Of a stretch of DNA of 64,000 nt, positions 35,188-44,400 are shown piece by piece. The position numbers were made by a program, and so were the translations under genes. Every line of letters begins with the position of its first letter. Position 1 is the first letter of the stretch. The notes beneath the pieces are model-generated. The model was not told the DNA's origin. It saw nothing but the letters and a program-made list of their open reading frames with translations, and did no database searches. This stretch comes from CAVXXD01 sp963765625 (GTDB taxonomy: Bacteria > Actinomycetota > Geothermincolia > Geothermincolales > Geothermincolaceae): assembly GCA_963765625.1 (NCBI GenBank), contig CAVXXD010000005.1:62001-126000 (forward strand). The letters run 5' to 3'.

Positions 35188-36135
35188 TTACTTTTCCCCG
35201 AGAAGGAAATCACCCAGCAGCTCGATCTCCAGCTCCAGTTTGATCCCCTCCCGCTCGCATACCCTGTCCCGCACCCTTTCGATCAGTTCCATCACCTGGG
35301 CGGCCCGGGCATGCCCGGCATTGACTATGAAGTTGGCGTGCTTCTCCGACACCAGCGCATCGCCCACCCGCCATCCTTTGCAGCCACAGCGGTCGATCAC
35401 CTCGCCCGCCGTGTAACCTTCACCGTTTTTGAAGACGCTGCCCGCCGAGTAGCGGCTCAGGGGCTGCGCCGATTTTCTCCAGCCCTGATGCTCGCTGCAG
35501 TCGGCCAGCGATTCTTCTCTGTCTCTCTCTTCAAGCTCAAGTTGTACTTTATATACGATACCGTTGATACTGGAACCTCGATAGGAGAATCCCAGGTCTT
35601 TCTTCTCCAGCCACTGCCATCCCTTATCCACCTCGAACACCAGCGCCTTCACCAGGCGCTGTGATATTTCCAGCCCCCTGGCCCCGGCATTGTTGACGAC
35701 TGCTCCCGCCAGAGTGCCGGGAATGCCCGCCAGGGGCTCCAGTCCGCCTAGCCCCCTGTCGGCGCACCAAGTCACCAGCCGGCTCGTAGATACACCTGAG
35801 TAAACCTCTACCTTATCTTTATCTACAATGATTTCCGGCATCCCCCTGCGTACCACCAGGAGGACGACACCCTCAAACCCCCGGTCGGAAGCGAGTATGT
35901 TGGATCCCCGACCCATCACTTTCAATGGCAGATCGCAGTCGGAACAGGCGCCCGTCAGGCTTTCCAGCTCCTGGCGTGAGTCGGGAACCGCCACGACGGC
36001 GGCAGGCCCGCCAATGTGGAAAGTGGTCAGGCGTGAAAGAGGGTGGCCGGTCAGGATCTTGCTGCGCACCCCCCCCTCTATCCGGGAGTGAAAGTCCGCG
36101 ATACGATCGTCGAGATCGTGCCTTGCCGTGATCAT
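35188..36135 (-). CDS. murB: UDP-N-acetylenolpyruvoylglucosamine reductase
   Basis: FAD enzyme that reduces the enolpyruvyl product of MurA to UDP-MurNAc. It is 315 residues. The FAD domain shows TTFHIGGPA and GRGSNILASD, with AGIPGTLAGAVVNNAGARG, and the catalytic Ser lies in SAGSVFKNGEG. The closing SEKHANFIVNAGHA with its preceding Glu is normal. These are features of the shorter MurB type found in Gram-positive phyla. It is part of the murG-murC-murB-ddl-ftsQ series. Confidence 0.95.
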   Translation of the reverse strand: MITARHDLDDRIADFHSRIEGGVRSKILTGHPLSRLTTFHIGGPAAVVAVPDSRQELESLTGACSDCDLPLKVMGRGSNILASDRGFEGVVLLVVRRGMPEIIVDKDKVEVYSGVSTSRLVTWCADRGLGGLEPLAGIPGTLAGAVVNNAGARGLEISQRLVKALVFEVDKGWQWLEKKDLGFSYRGSSINGIVYKVQLELEERDREESLADCSEHQGWRKSAQPLSRYSAGSVFKNGEGYTAGEVIDRCGCKGWRVGDALVSEKHANFIVNAGHARAAQVMELIERVRDRVCEREGIKLELEIELLGDFLLGEK

Positions 36136-36148
36136 GGCATCATCCGTT

Positions 36149-37525
36149 TTATCCAGCCGCCCTCAGGGCACTGAGTATCTCGTGCGAGCACTGGGTGACG
36201 TCTCCAGCCCCCATGGTCAGAACGAGATCCCCTGAGCGGAGGTGGCGAAGGGTGGAGCGTCCCAGTTCGGCACGCATGGGGATGTACACGGCGGCATGGC
36301 GCGGCCTGGCTTCCAGCAGGGCATCCAGTATCAGTTTGGCGTTTATCCCCGGCTGGGGGTTCTCCCCGGCGGCATAGACCTCGGTGAGGATGACCACGTC
36401 GGCCAGGCCCAGGGCTTCGCCGAACTCTTTCCACAGGGCCGCGGTCCGGGAGTAGCGGTGCGGCTGGAAGATGCAGACCACGCGGTCCATACCTTCCCTG
36501 CGCGCCGCCTCGAGCGTCGCTCTGACCTCGGTGGGATGGTGGGCATAGTCGTCCACGATCCGGATGCCGTCCGCTTCCCCCACCAGCTCGAAACGGCGAT
36601 GGACGCCGGAGAAGCCGGCCAGGGATTTCCGCACTACTTCGAAGCCGACACCCAGCCGCAGCGCCATCGCCACCGCCGACAGAGCGTTGCGGACGTTATG
36701 AATGCCCGGCACCTGAAGATCCAGGCATCCCAGGCTTTCGCCACCCTCCACGTAGACCTCAAAGCTGCTGCCACCCGCCTTAAGGGCTACGCCTGCCGCG
36801 CGATAATGGTTGCCCTCTCCTTCCCCAAAGAAGACCACCTCGGCCTGGAGGCCTCCGGCTATATCACGTACGCGCTCGTCGTCGCCGTTGAGCACCGCCA
36901 GCCCCCCCGGGCCGATCCGCTCCAGAAATGACCGGAAGTAATCCGTGACCTGCTGGTCGGAGGCGTAAAAATCGTGATGGTCCAGCTCTATATTGGTGAC
37001 GATGACCTGCCTCGGTTCGAGGAAGAGGAAAGAGCCGTCGCTTTCGTCCGCCTCCGCGACCAGGTGTCTCCCCCGACCGGTTCGAGCGTTGCCGGAGATG
37101 TCGTTCAGCTCTCCACCGACGATGAAAGTGGGGTCCCATCCGGCGTCAAAGAGAATTTTGGACAGCATGGAGGTGGTGGTGGTTTTGCCATGGGTACCTG
37201 CCACGGCGATGCCCTCGCGCTCAGCCATCAGGCGGGCGAGCATGCCGGCACGGGGGATGACCTCCAGCCCCAGTTCGCGGGCCCTGACCATCTCCCGGTT
37301 GTTGTCCCTTATAGCCGAGGAATAGACCACCAGGCCCGCCCCTTCGACGTTCTCGGGACGGTGGCCGATGAGGATGTCCGCCCCCGCCGATGCCAGTCGC
37401 TGTGTGTTGCGAGACTCCTTGAGGTCGGAACCGCTTACAGCAACTCCCTGGTCGGCCAGGATGGCGGCTATGGCGCTCATCCCCGCGCCCCCTATTCCTA
37501 TGAAATGTACGCGACCTTCCCGCAT
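36149..37525 (-). CDS. murC: UDP-N-acetylmuramate-L-alanine ligase
   Basis: Adds L-Ala to UDP-MurNAc with ATP. It is 458 residues. The start FIGIGGAGMSAIA is the UDP-binding N-terminal domain, GTHGKTTTTSML the P-loop at about residues 110-121, and the EADESDGSF and DYAHHPTEV motifs are typical of MurC. The ATG directly follows the murG stop, with AGGAC as ribosome site. Confidence 0.96.
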   Translation of the reverse strand: MREGRVHFIGIGGAGMSAIAAILADQGVAVSGSDLKESRNTQRLASAGADILIGHRPENVEGAGLVVYSSAIRDNNREMVRARELGLEVIPRAGMLARLMAEREGIAVAGTHGKTTTTSMLSKILFDAGWDPTFIVGGELNDISGNARTGRGRHLVAEADESDGSFLFLEPRQVIVTNIELDHHDFYASDQQVTDYFRSFLERIGPGGLAVLNGDDERVRDIAGGLQAEVVFFGEGEGNHYRAAGVALKAGGSSFEVYVEGGESLGCLDLQVPGIHNVRNALSAVAMALRLGVGFEVVRKSLAGFSGVHRRFELVGEADGIRIVDDYAHHPTEVRATLEAARREGMDRVVCIFQPHRYSRTAALWKEFGEALGLADVVILTEVYAAGENPQPGINAKLILDALLEARPRHAAVYIPMRAELGRSTLRHLRSGDLVLTMGAGDVTQCSHEILSALRAAG

Positions 37526-38626
37526 TCAGTGTCCTTCCGTTAATTCCAACGTAAAATCTGCCAGGGCCGCTGCCGAATCCGGCACTCCCAACTCCCTGGC
37601 ACATCCGGCCATCAGGGCCAGCCTCTTCCCTTCTTTTTTCAGGGACTTAACTTCCTCATATAACTTCTCTCCCGAAAGCTCATTGTCCTTCACCAGCAGG
37701 GCCGCCCCCCGCTCCTGGAGCACCCGGGCATTGGCCTCCTGGTGCCCGGCGGCCGCATACGGGTAAGGTACCAGTATGGAGGGCTTCCCCAACAAGGTCA
37801 GCTCGGCCAGGGTCGAAGCCCCGGAGCGGCAGACCACCAGATCGGCCGCGGCGTAGAGAAGGTCCATGCGATCGATGTAGGGATAAGGCCGCCAGGTCGC
37901 CCCCGGTCCAATCCCCGATGCTTCCACTTCTTCCAGCAGTTTCTGGTATTTCTCCTTGCCGGCGGCGTGGACTATCTGCACTGGTTCGCCGCCCCAGATC
38001 GCCAGCGAAGCCGCTATGGCCCGGTTGAGTGACTGGGCCCCCTGGCTGCCGCCGACCACCGCCAGCGTGAACACCCCGTCCGCGAGATCGAAGAAGCGGA
38101 GGGCTTCAGCCCGGTCCACCGGTATGGCCAGTTCGGCCCGCACCGGATTGCCCACCACCCGCACTTCGGCCTGGTGGAAGATGCCTTCCGTACCCGGAAA
38201 GGCTACGGCCACTCCGCTCGCCCACCGCCCGAGCAGCCGGTTGGCGGAACCCGGAACGGCATTCTGCTCGTGGATAATGAAAGGTATGCGCAGGGAGCGG
38301 GCCGCCAAAAGGCCTGGTACGCTGGCGTAAGACCCGAAGCCCACGGCGATGTCGGGGCGGGAATCGCGCATGGCCCGCCGGAAGCGGCGGACGGCGCCGA
38401 ATATCCTGTATGCGGCCTTTAGATTAGAGGGGGAGTAGAATTTGCGGGTGAAACCCTGCAGGTCGGCGGTGACCACGGACCTGCCTTTGAAAGCGTCGCG
38501 CATACCGATCTTTTCCGATATATACAGGTCGACAAGGACACTCTCACGCTCCCGGAGTTCCGCCTCGAGCGCGAGAAGAGGATACAGATGCCCTCCGGTT
38601 CCTCCCCCACATATCGCTATGCGCAT
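37526..38626 (-). CDS. murG: UDP-GlcNAc:lipid I N-acetylglucosaminyltransferase
   Basis: Peripheral membrane GT-B transferase that turns lipid I into lipid II. It is 366 residues. The N-terminal GGGTGGHLYPLLAL is diagnostic, and the GGSQGAQSLN and CRSGASTLAEL motifs form the UDP-GlcNAc site. The frame is open further upstream, but the ATG at 38626 gives the correct family start. This start lies 83 bases inside the ftsW coding region, an unusually long overlap. Confidence 0.95.
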   Translation of the reverse strand: MRIAICGGGTGGHLYPLLALEAELRERESVLVDLYISEKIGMRDAFKGRSVVTADLQGFTRKFYSPSNLKAAYRIFGAVRRFRRAMRDSRPDIAVGFGSYASVPGLLAARSLRIPFIIHEQNAVPGSANRLLGRWASGVAVAFPGTEGIFHQAEVRVVGNPVRAELAIPVDRAEALRFFDLADGVFTLAVVGGSQGAQSLNRAIAASLAIWGGEPVQIVHAAGKEKYQKLLEEVEASGIGPGATWRPYPYIDRMDLLYAAADLVVCRSGASTLAELTLLGKPSILVPYPYAAAGHQEANARVLQERGAALLVKDNELSGEKLYEEVKSLKKEGKRLALMAGCARELGVPDSAAALADFTLELTEGH

Positions 38627-40139
38627 AGGTCTCGCTTTCTCTGTCCTTACGTTGTATCGCCACCTTTTCCCGGGTGGCGACACTAATCAATATACCAATC
38701 AGGGACATAAAAATCACCAGCGATGAGCCTCCATAGGAGATAAAGGGCAGGGTCACCCCGGTGATGGGGAGGATGCCGGTCACCGCCCCCATGTTCACGA
38801 AAGCCTGGGCCCCCACGAGAAAAGTGATGCCCATGGCGATCTGCCTCCCCAAGGGGTCCGGCGCCCGCCTGGCGATCTTCACGCCTATAAGTATAAGGGA
38901 GACGAAGAGCGTGACCACGAACATGGTCCCGATGAAACCTGCCTCCTCGCCGATGATGGAGAAGATAAAATCGTTGTGGGCATTGGGAAGGTACATGAAC
39001 TTCTGGCGGCTCATGCCCAGCCCCAGCCCGTAGATATGTCCCGAACCCATGGCCAGCATGGACTGGATGATGTGAAAGCCTCCCCCTTGCGGGTCGCCCC
39101 AGGGGTCGAGGAAAGCGAACAGGCGGCTGAAACGGTATGGTTCGTAGAGGATAAGAGCGGCAGAGGCGAAGACCCCCAGCAAGGCCATGGACAGGAGGTG
39201 CACCCATCGGGCTTCAGCCACCACCATCATGACCATGACCGTGCAGGCGATGATGACGGTGGTTCCCATGTCCGGCTCCAGGATGATCAGCAGAAGCACC
39301 AGGCCGGTGACGGCCAGGGTGGGGTTCAACAGGTCGAAGATGTCACGCACGTCGCGGTCTCGCCGGGTAAGGTTGGCCCCCACGAAGAGGATCAGGGCGA
39401 GCTTCATGAATTCCGACGGCTGCACCCCGAAACGGAGGAAGCGCCGGCTGCCAAAGGTTTCGATGCTCATAGAGGGAATGAAGCACATGAACAGCATTAC
39501 GATGCCCACTATCAACAGCAGCGGGGCATAGTTCTTGATCTGGTGATAGTCGTGCCGCGCCAGACCGATCATCAGCACCAGCCCGATGGCTGCCGCGATG
39601 GCCTGGCGCTCGAGGTAGTAAAAGCTGCTGCCGTACTCGAGATAGGCCAGGTTGGAGCTGGAGGTGTAGATCATGACCAAGCCGAAGCAGGCCAGTACGC
39701 TGACCACCCCGATGAGGGACATGCCCAGCGGGTCAAGCCTGGTGCGTTGCGTCTTTTCCATGACGGGACGCTGGATGAGCCTCCTGTCGCCCTGCCGGGT
39801 CCGGCGGTGTTCACCCAGGTCCACAACGCGCGCGGACCGGACCTCCCTGCCGCGGTCGGCCGCCGTGGGCCGCCCCGTTGTTGAAGGAGTCCGCGACGGA
39901 GGACCGGGGTCCCTCCTCCCCGGCTGCGGCGCCTGCTGCGGCCGCGGTTTCGGTGATACCCGCGTCTCCTGTCGCTGAGACCGCCTTGCGGGCTGCTGTC
40001 GCGTTCGCGGCGAAGGTTGCTCCACCACCTTCCGGCGAGATGCCGGGGAGGCCGGGGCAGGCGCACGCCCCTTCCGGGCATCCTGCCCGGAAGTCTGGGC
40101 CGGCCTGTGCGACCGTGGATCGTTCCGCCTCTCGCGCAT
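38544..40139 (-). CDS. ftsW: Peptidoglycan glycosyltransferase FtsW with basic N-terminal extension
   Basis: SEDS-family lipid II polymerase of the divisome. Membrane helices start at about residue 143, and the family signatures GSRRFLRFGVQPSEFMKLA, AHNDFIFSIIGEEAGF and LPFISYGGSS are intact. The first 125 residues are a Pro/Arg/Gln-rich basic tail with no membrane span, much longer than in most FtsW. An ATG at codon 127 (MEKTQRTRLDP) could be an alternative start. The C-terminal 27 residues overlap the murG start. Confidence 0.93.
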   Translation of the reverse strand: MRERRNDPRSHRPAQTSGQDARKGRAPAPASPASRRKVVEQPSPRTRQQPARRSQRQETRVSPKPRPQQAPQPGRRDPGPPSRTPSTTGRPTAADRGREVRSARVVDLGEHRRTRQGDRRLIQRPVMEKTQRTRLDPLGMSLIGVVSVLACFGLVMIYTSSSNLAYLEYGSSFYYLERQAIAAAIGLVLMIGLARHDYHQIKNYAPLLLIVGIVMLFMCFIPSMSIETFGSRRFLRFGVQPSEFMKLALILFVGANLTRRDRDVRDIFDLLNPTLAVTGLVLLLIILEPDMGTTVIIACTVMVMMVVAEARWVHLLSMALLGVFASAALILYEPYRFSRLFAFLDPWGDPQGGGFHIIQSMLAMGSGHIYGLGLGMSRQKFMYLPNAHNDFIFSIIGEEAGFIGTMFVVTLFVSLILIGVKIARRAPDPLGRQIAMGITFLVGAQAFVNMGAVTGILPITGVTLPFISYGGSSLVIFMSLIGILISVATREKVAIQRKDRESETYAHSDMWGRNRRASVSSSRARGGTPGA

Positions 40140-40151
40140 TTTTCTCTTTCT

Positions 40152-41534
40152 CTATCCTTCTTTCGTAAAGGACTTCACCAGCTGCTGGAAGTGGGCGCCT
40201 CTCTCGGCATAGCTGCCGTACTGATCGAAAGAGGCGCAGGCCGGCGTGAGCACGACTGCGTCTCCGGGCAGTGCCAACCTGCGCGCCGCCTCCACCGCTT
40301 CACGCATGTCCCACACCACTTCTTTATTAATCTTCGCCACCCATGGGTCTAAAGCCTTTTCCAGCTCGGGCGCGGCTTCGCCCATCAACACTACGCCGCG
40401 TACCTCTCCAGCAACGGCGCCTTCACCGATACGACCGGCGAGTTCCGTGAAATCGAGGCCCTTGTTGCGCCCACCCAGAATGGGTACGAGGGGCTGAGCG
40501 AACGACTGCACGGCACGCAGGGCCGCGTCGGGATTGGTGGCCTTGGAATCGTCGTAGTAGCGGACTCCTTCCACCTCAGCCGTGAACTGAATGCGATGAG
40601 GAAGCCCTTCGAACCCCTTCAGGGCTTCCCGAACCGCGGCCGGCGGCACGCCCAGGACCAGGCAGGCCGCGGCCGCCGCCATGGCGTTCTCCAGGTTGTG
40701 CAGGCCCGGCAGGGGCAGTTCATCCGTCCTTATAACCTCTACCGGGTCCGGCGCTATGCGGCTGAACATACGCCCTTCGCTGGCGTAGACCGCTGCTTGG
40801 GGTTCCGGGCTGTGGCTGAAAAATACATGGCGTGAGGGTGCTTTCTTCCCCGCTTCCGCCCCATGCTCGTCATCCAGGTTAAGAACGATAAAATCTTCAG
40901 GGCCCTGGTTGAGCCAGATGCGCGCCTTGGCGCTGATGTAGTCTTCCAGGTCCTCGTGCCAGTCGAAGTGATCGTCACGGATATTCAGGATCAGCGCGAC
41001 ATGCGGCGAGAAGTCCACGATGTGGGCCAGCTGGAAACTAGAGACCTCGAGCAGCAGCAACTCCTGGCCCTCCAGTTCATCCACCGCTTTGACCATGGGA
41101 TAGCCGATATTGCCGGCCACTTTGACCCGCTTTCCGGCCTGGCGCAATATGGATTCGATCATATGTACCGTGGTGGTCTTGCCATTGGTCCCGGTTACGG
41201 CGATCACCGGTACTTGTACGAACTGCCAGGCCAGTTCGATCTCGCTCCATACCTTGATGCCGTGCTCGACCGCCTCCTGCAAAAGAGGGTTGGACGCCGG
41301 TACGCCGGGGCTGACCACCAGCAGGTCGCAGCCCCCCAGCAGTTCCCGAGGGTGGGACCCCAGGACACAGCGTATCCCCGCTTCCTCCAGGCTTTCCCCG
41401 GCGGCGCGGAGGCTTTCGCTATCACCCGAGTCGTTGGCGGTGACCGAGGCCCCCAGCTCTTTCAATTTGAGGGCGGAGGCCTTACCGCTCATACCCAGAC
41501 CCAGCACGAGTGCGTTTTTTCCGTCCAGTCTCAA
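40152..41534 (-). CDS. murD: UDP-N-acetylmuramoylalanine-D-glutamate ligase
   Basis: Adds D-Glu to UDP-MurNAc-L-Ala. It is 460 residues from the chosen start. Features are ALVLGLGMSGKA, the P-loop GTNGKTTTVHMI at about residue 116, the carbamylated Lys region and DDSKATNPDA. The frame is open to 41588, but GAGGAG is spaced eight bases from the TTG at 41534, which gives the family N-terminus. It is followed by ftsW after 12 bases. Confidence 0.94.
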   Translation of the reverse strand: MRLDGKNALVLGLGMSGKASALKLKELGASVTANDSGDSESLRAAGESLEEAGIRCVLGSHPRELLGGCDLLVVSPGVPASNPLLQEAVEHGIKVWSEIELAWQFVQVPVIAVTGTNGKTTTVHMIESILRQAGKRVKVAGNIGYPMVKAVDELEGQELLLLEVSSFQLAHIVDFSPHVALILNIRDDHFDWHEDLEDYISAKARIWLNQGPEDFIVLNLDDEHGAEAGKKAPSRHVFFSHSPEPQAAVYASEGRMFSRIAPDPVEVIRTDELPLPGLHNLENAMAAAAACLVLGVPPAAVREALKGFEGLPHRIQFTAEVEGVRYYDDSKATNPDAALRAVQSFAQPLVPILGGRNKGLDFTELAGRIGEGAVAGEVRGVVLMGEAAPELEKALDPWVAKINKEVVWDMREAVEAARRLALPGDAVVLTPACASFDQYGSYAERGAHFQQLVKSFTKEG

Positions 41535-41709
41535 GACGAGCACTCCTCGATGTTGACACAGACCATGATACGGGCGGTCATGCGCCATTCCGGCGGTGCG
41601 TAACTACAGGGAAACGCCTCGCCGTCCTCTCCGACGAAATCCACGGTGTTGTAGAGGTCGTCGGGGAACTTCATCCGCTTATGCCAGCCCAAAGTGCCAA
41701 CTCCCCCGA

Positions 41710-41862
41710 TCAGACGCGATCTCTCAAAAGAGAAAACGAAAGATCGGAGTTGCCTTTCCTGACAATGGGGGAGGCTGCCATAAATCTCGTGCCCGGTGTT
41801 ATCCTTCCATGTCCCCACTCGCGCTTGGGAGTTATCGGTACCACTAACCTGATCCTGCTCAT
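41710..41862 (-). CDS. Small ORF between mraY and murD (uncertain)
   Basis: A 50-codon frame starting MSRIRLVVPITPKREW with a good AAAGGGG site seven bases before the ATG. The gap between mraY and murD (41535-41888, 354 bases) is otherwise unexplained and unusual in this tightly packed cluster. Neither this peptide nor the second open frame (41531-41941) resembles a family I know. It could be a real small protein, a gene remnant, or a gene broken by a sequence error. Confidence 0.3.
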   Translation of the reverse strand: MSRIRLVVPITPKREWGHGRITPGTRFMAASPIVRKGNSDLSFSLLRDRV

Positions 41863-41888
41863 CCCGTTTCCCCTTTCTTCTAAGAGAC

Positions 41889-42908
41889 TCAGATACTCCC
41901 GACGTAATTGATGTAAAAGATAATGAAGCCCAGTCCGACACAGGTGCCGGCGATCAGCCAGAAACGCACCAGCACGGTGAACTCGGACCACCCCACCAGT
42001 TCGAAATGATGATGGAGTGGCGCCATGCGAAACACCCGCTTCCCGGTCATCTTGTAAAAGAGCACCTGGATGACCACAGACAGTGTTTCCATCAGGAACA
42101 ACCCCCCGATTATGACCAGGAGGAGTTCCGTCTTGGTGAATATGGCGACGGAAGCCAGGATACCCCCCAGGGCCAGAGAGCCGGTATCGCCCATGAATAT
42201 CTGGGCGGGTGGGGCGTTCCACCAGAGGAAGCCGACACAGGCCCCCATGGTCGCCCCGCAGAAGATGGCCACGTCCAGTGAGCCACGCACGTGCGGGTAG
42301 AGGTAGGTGTGGTTGCGGAATTGCGTGAAGGCGATGAGGATGTAGGCGGTCATCACCAGGGCGAAAGAGCCGGCGGCCAGGCCGTCCAGGCCGTCCGTGA
42401 GGTTCACGGCGTTTGACGTGCCCACGATCATGAAGAAGACCAGCACGTAGTAGAGGGGGCCGAGGTCGCAGAGAACATTGTCGGCTTTGAATAAATAGAT
42501 CTTGGTGTCTATGCCGAAGTAATGGGTAGCCAGGTAGGCCAGGGTCATGGAAATCAGGAACTGCCAGAAGATCTTGTTCCTTCCCCCCAGGCCGCGGGAA
42601 CGCCGGTGCTTGAGCATGAGCAGGTCGTCGGTGAAGCCCAGCAGCCCCAAAGATATGGCCACGAAGCTCAACCCCCACCCCACTCCCAGGGAGGGGGTCA
42701 CGGTCATGGTAACGAAGCCGACTATGATGGAGATGACGATGAGGACCCCTCCCATGGTGGGAGTGCCCTGCTTGGAGAGGTGGAAGCTCGGCCCGTCCTC
42801 CCTGATGAACTGCCCGATACCATACTTGCGCAGCACCTTGATCAGTAGCGGCATCAAGGTGATGGACAGCAACAGGCTTATGAGCATGGCGGCCATTACA
42901 CGATACAT
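41889..42908 (-). CDS. mraY: Phospho-N-acetylmuramoyl-pentapeptide transferase
   Basis: Ten-helix membrane enzyme that attaches the MurNAc-pentapeptide to undecaprenyl phosphate to form lipid I. It is 339 residues. The magnesium and substrate motifs are visible: GFTDDLLMLK, NAVNLTDGLDGLA, the MGDTGSLALGG loop, and APLHHHFEL. It lies between murF and murD. Confidence 0.96.
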   Translation of the reverse strand: MYRVMAAMLISLLLSITLMPLLIKVLRKYGIGQFIREDGPSFHLSKQGTPTMGGVLIVISIIVGFVTMTVTPSLGVGWGLSFVAISLGLLGFTDDLLMLKHRRSRGLGGRNKIFWQFLISMTLAYLATHYFGIDTKIYLFKADNVLCDLGPLYYVLVFFMIVGTSNAVNLTDGLDGLAAGSFALVMTAYILIAFTQFRNHTYLYPHVRGSLDVAIFCGATMGACVGFLWWNAPPAQIFMGDTGSLALGGILASVAIFTKTELLLVIIGGLFLMETLSVVIQVLFYKMTGKRVFRMAPLHHHFELVGWSEFTVLVRFWLIAGTCVGLGFIIFYINYVGSI

Positions 42909-42990
42909 AAACAGTTCCTTTCGTCCGAGAGCGCAAACTCCGCCGCGAATTCTTCGCGGGTTATTTTACCCTACCCGGACAATCCCGGTA

Positions 42991-44400
42991 TCAGGCCACC
43001 ATCTCGATAAGTCTCTCCATGCCCATGAAGCGCGACCCCTTGATGAGCACGACGTCACCCGGCTCCAGGATGGCGCGTAGTACGGCGGCGGCGGCATCGA
43101 CGCCCTGGACGCTGAAGATGCTCCCTTTGGGCAGGCCCTTCTCGTGGGCCGAACGGGCGATGCCGCGGGCCTTGCGCCCGACGGTGATGAGCACGTCCGT
43201 CCCGTAGTCCACGGCCATCTCTCCGACGCGCACATGGGCGTCGTCGGAGACGCTCCCGAGCTCAGCCATGTCACCCAGTACGGCGATAGCCCGCGATTCA
43301 CGGGCGATCTCGTACATGGCCTCCAGTGCGGCCTGCATGGAAGCCGGGTTGGCATTGTAGGCGTCATTGATGATTGTTATCTCTTCCGACTTTTTGATCA
43401 TCTCCATCCTCCATTCAGTTGCTATGGCATTCATCAGCCCTCCTTCGATCTCACTCAGATTTGCCCCGGCGGCCAGGGCGGCTGCGCCAGCCGCCAGGGC
43501 GTTGAAGACGTTATGTCTTCCTGGAAGGGGAATTCTGATCCTCCTACGACCACCTCCTTTGATCTCCATCACGAAGCTCACTGCCGATCCATCTTGAGAA
43601 ACGGAGATGTCCTCCGCTCTTACCTCAGCCTCAGGGGCGAGCCCGAAGCTCATAACCCTGCAACTACACAAGTCTCGCAGCAGGGGGAAGTTGTCGTCAT
43701 CGGCGTTGAGTACGGCGGTCCCGGAGGCGGGAAGTACTTCCAGCAGTTCCCCTTTAGCCCGGGCCACCCCTTCCAGCGTCTTGAAAGACCTCAGGTGTGC
43801 GGGGCCTATGTTGGTGATTACCCCGATGTCCGGCGAGGCGCAGCGCGCCAGCCGGCGGATGTGGCCGGTCCCGCGCGACCCCATCTCCAGCACCACGAAT
43901 TCGGTGTCGTCATTCATCCTGAAGAGGGTCAGGGGTACCCCTACCTCATTGTTGTGACTCTTATTGGAGAAAACCACTTCGTGCTTGCGCGACAGGATGG
44001 AGGCCAGGAAATCCTTGGTGAGGGTCTTGCCGTATGACCCGGTTATGCCGATTACCGCGGCGCCGTATCCCTGCCGGATGTTCGAAGCCAGGTCTATAAG
44101 GGCCTGCTGGGTGCTGCGGACTTCCACCAGAACCATGCCGGACCCCTCGAGGCGGCGTAATGCGTTTTTCGCGGACGCGGCTACCACCGCACCGGAAGCG
44201 CCCTTGCGTACCGCCTCCTCCAGCCAGTCGTGCCCGTCAAACCTCTCGCCACTAAGGGCCACGAAAAGCTCCCCTTTCTTCAGGACGCGGGTATCGGTGG
44301 AGATGCCCGTGGGGCGACGTCCGGCCGAATCCCCGCCCATCACCAGGCGCCCGTGACAGGCTCTGGCGATGTCGTTGAATGAGGTCATGGGGCGCTTCAT
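42991..44400 (-). CDS. murF: UDP-N-acetylmuramoyl-tripeptide-D-alanyl-D-alanine ligase
   Basis: Adds D-Ala-D-Ala to complete the pentapeptide. It is 469 residues. The P-loop GITGSYGKTLTKD (about residues 117-129) is the MurF form, with NDAYNANPASM near residue 320 and the C-terminal VLIKGSRFMGMERL typical of the family. It overlaps murE by four bases and is followed by mraY. Confidence 0.95.
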   Translation of the reverse strand: MKRPMTSFNDIARACHGRLVMGGDSAGRRPTGISTDTRVLKKGELFVALSGERFDGHDWLEEAVRKGASGAVVAASAKNALRRLEGSGMVLVEVRSTQQALIDLASNIRQGYGAAVIGITGSYGKTLTKDFLASILSRKHEVVFSNKSHNNEVGVPLTLFRMNDDTEFVVLEMGSRGTGHIRRLARCASPDIGVITNIGPAHLRSFKTLEGVARAKGELLEVLPASGTAVLNADDDNFPLLRDLCSCRVMSFGLAPEAEVRAEDISVSQDGSAVSFVMEIKGGGRRRIRIPLPGRHNVFNALAAGAAALAAGANLSEIEGGLMNAIATEWRMEMIKKSEEITIINDAYNANPASMQAALEAMYEIARESRAIAVLGDMAELGSVSDDAHVRVGEMAVDYGTDVLITVGRKARGIARSAHEKGLPKGSIFSVQGVDAAAAVLRAILEPGDVVLIKGSRFMGMERLIEMVA

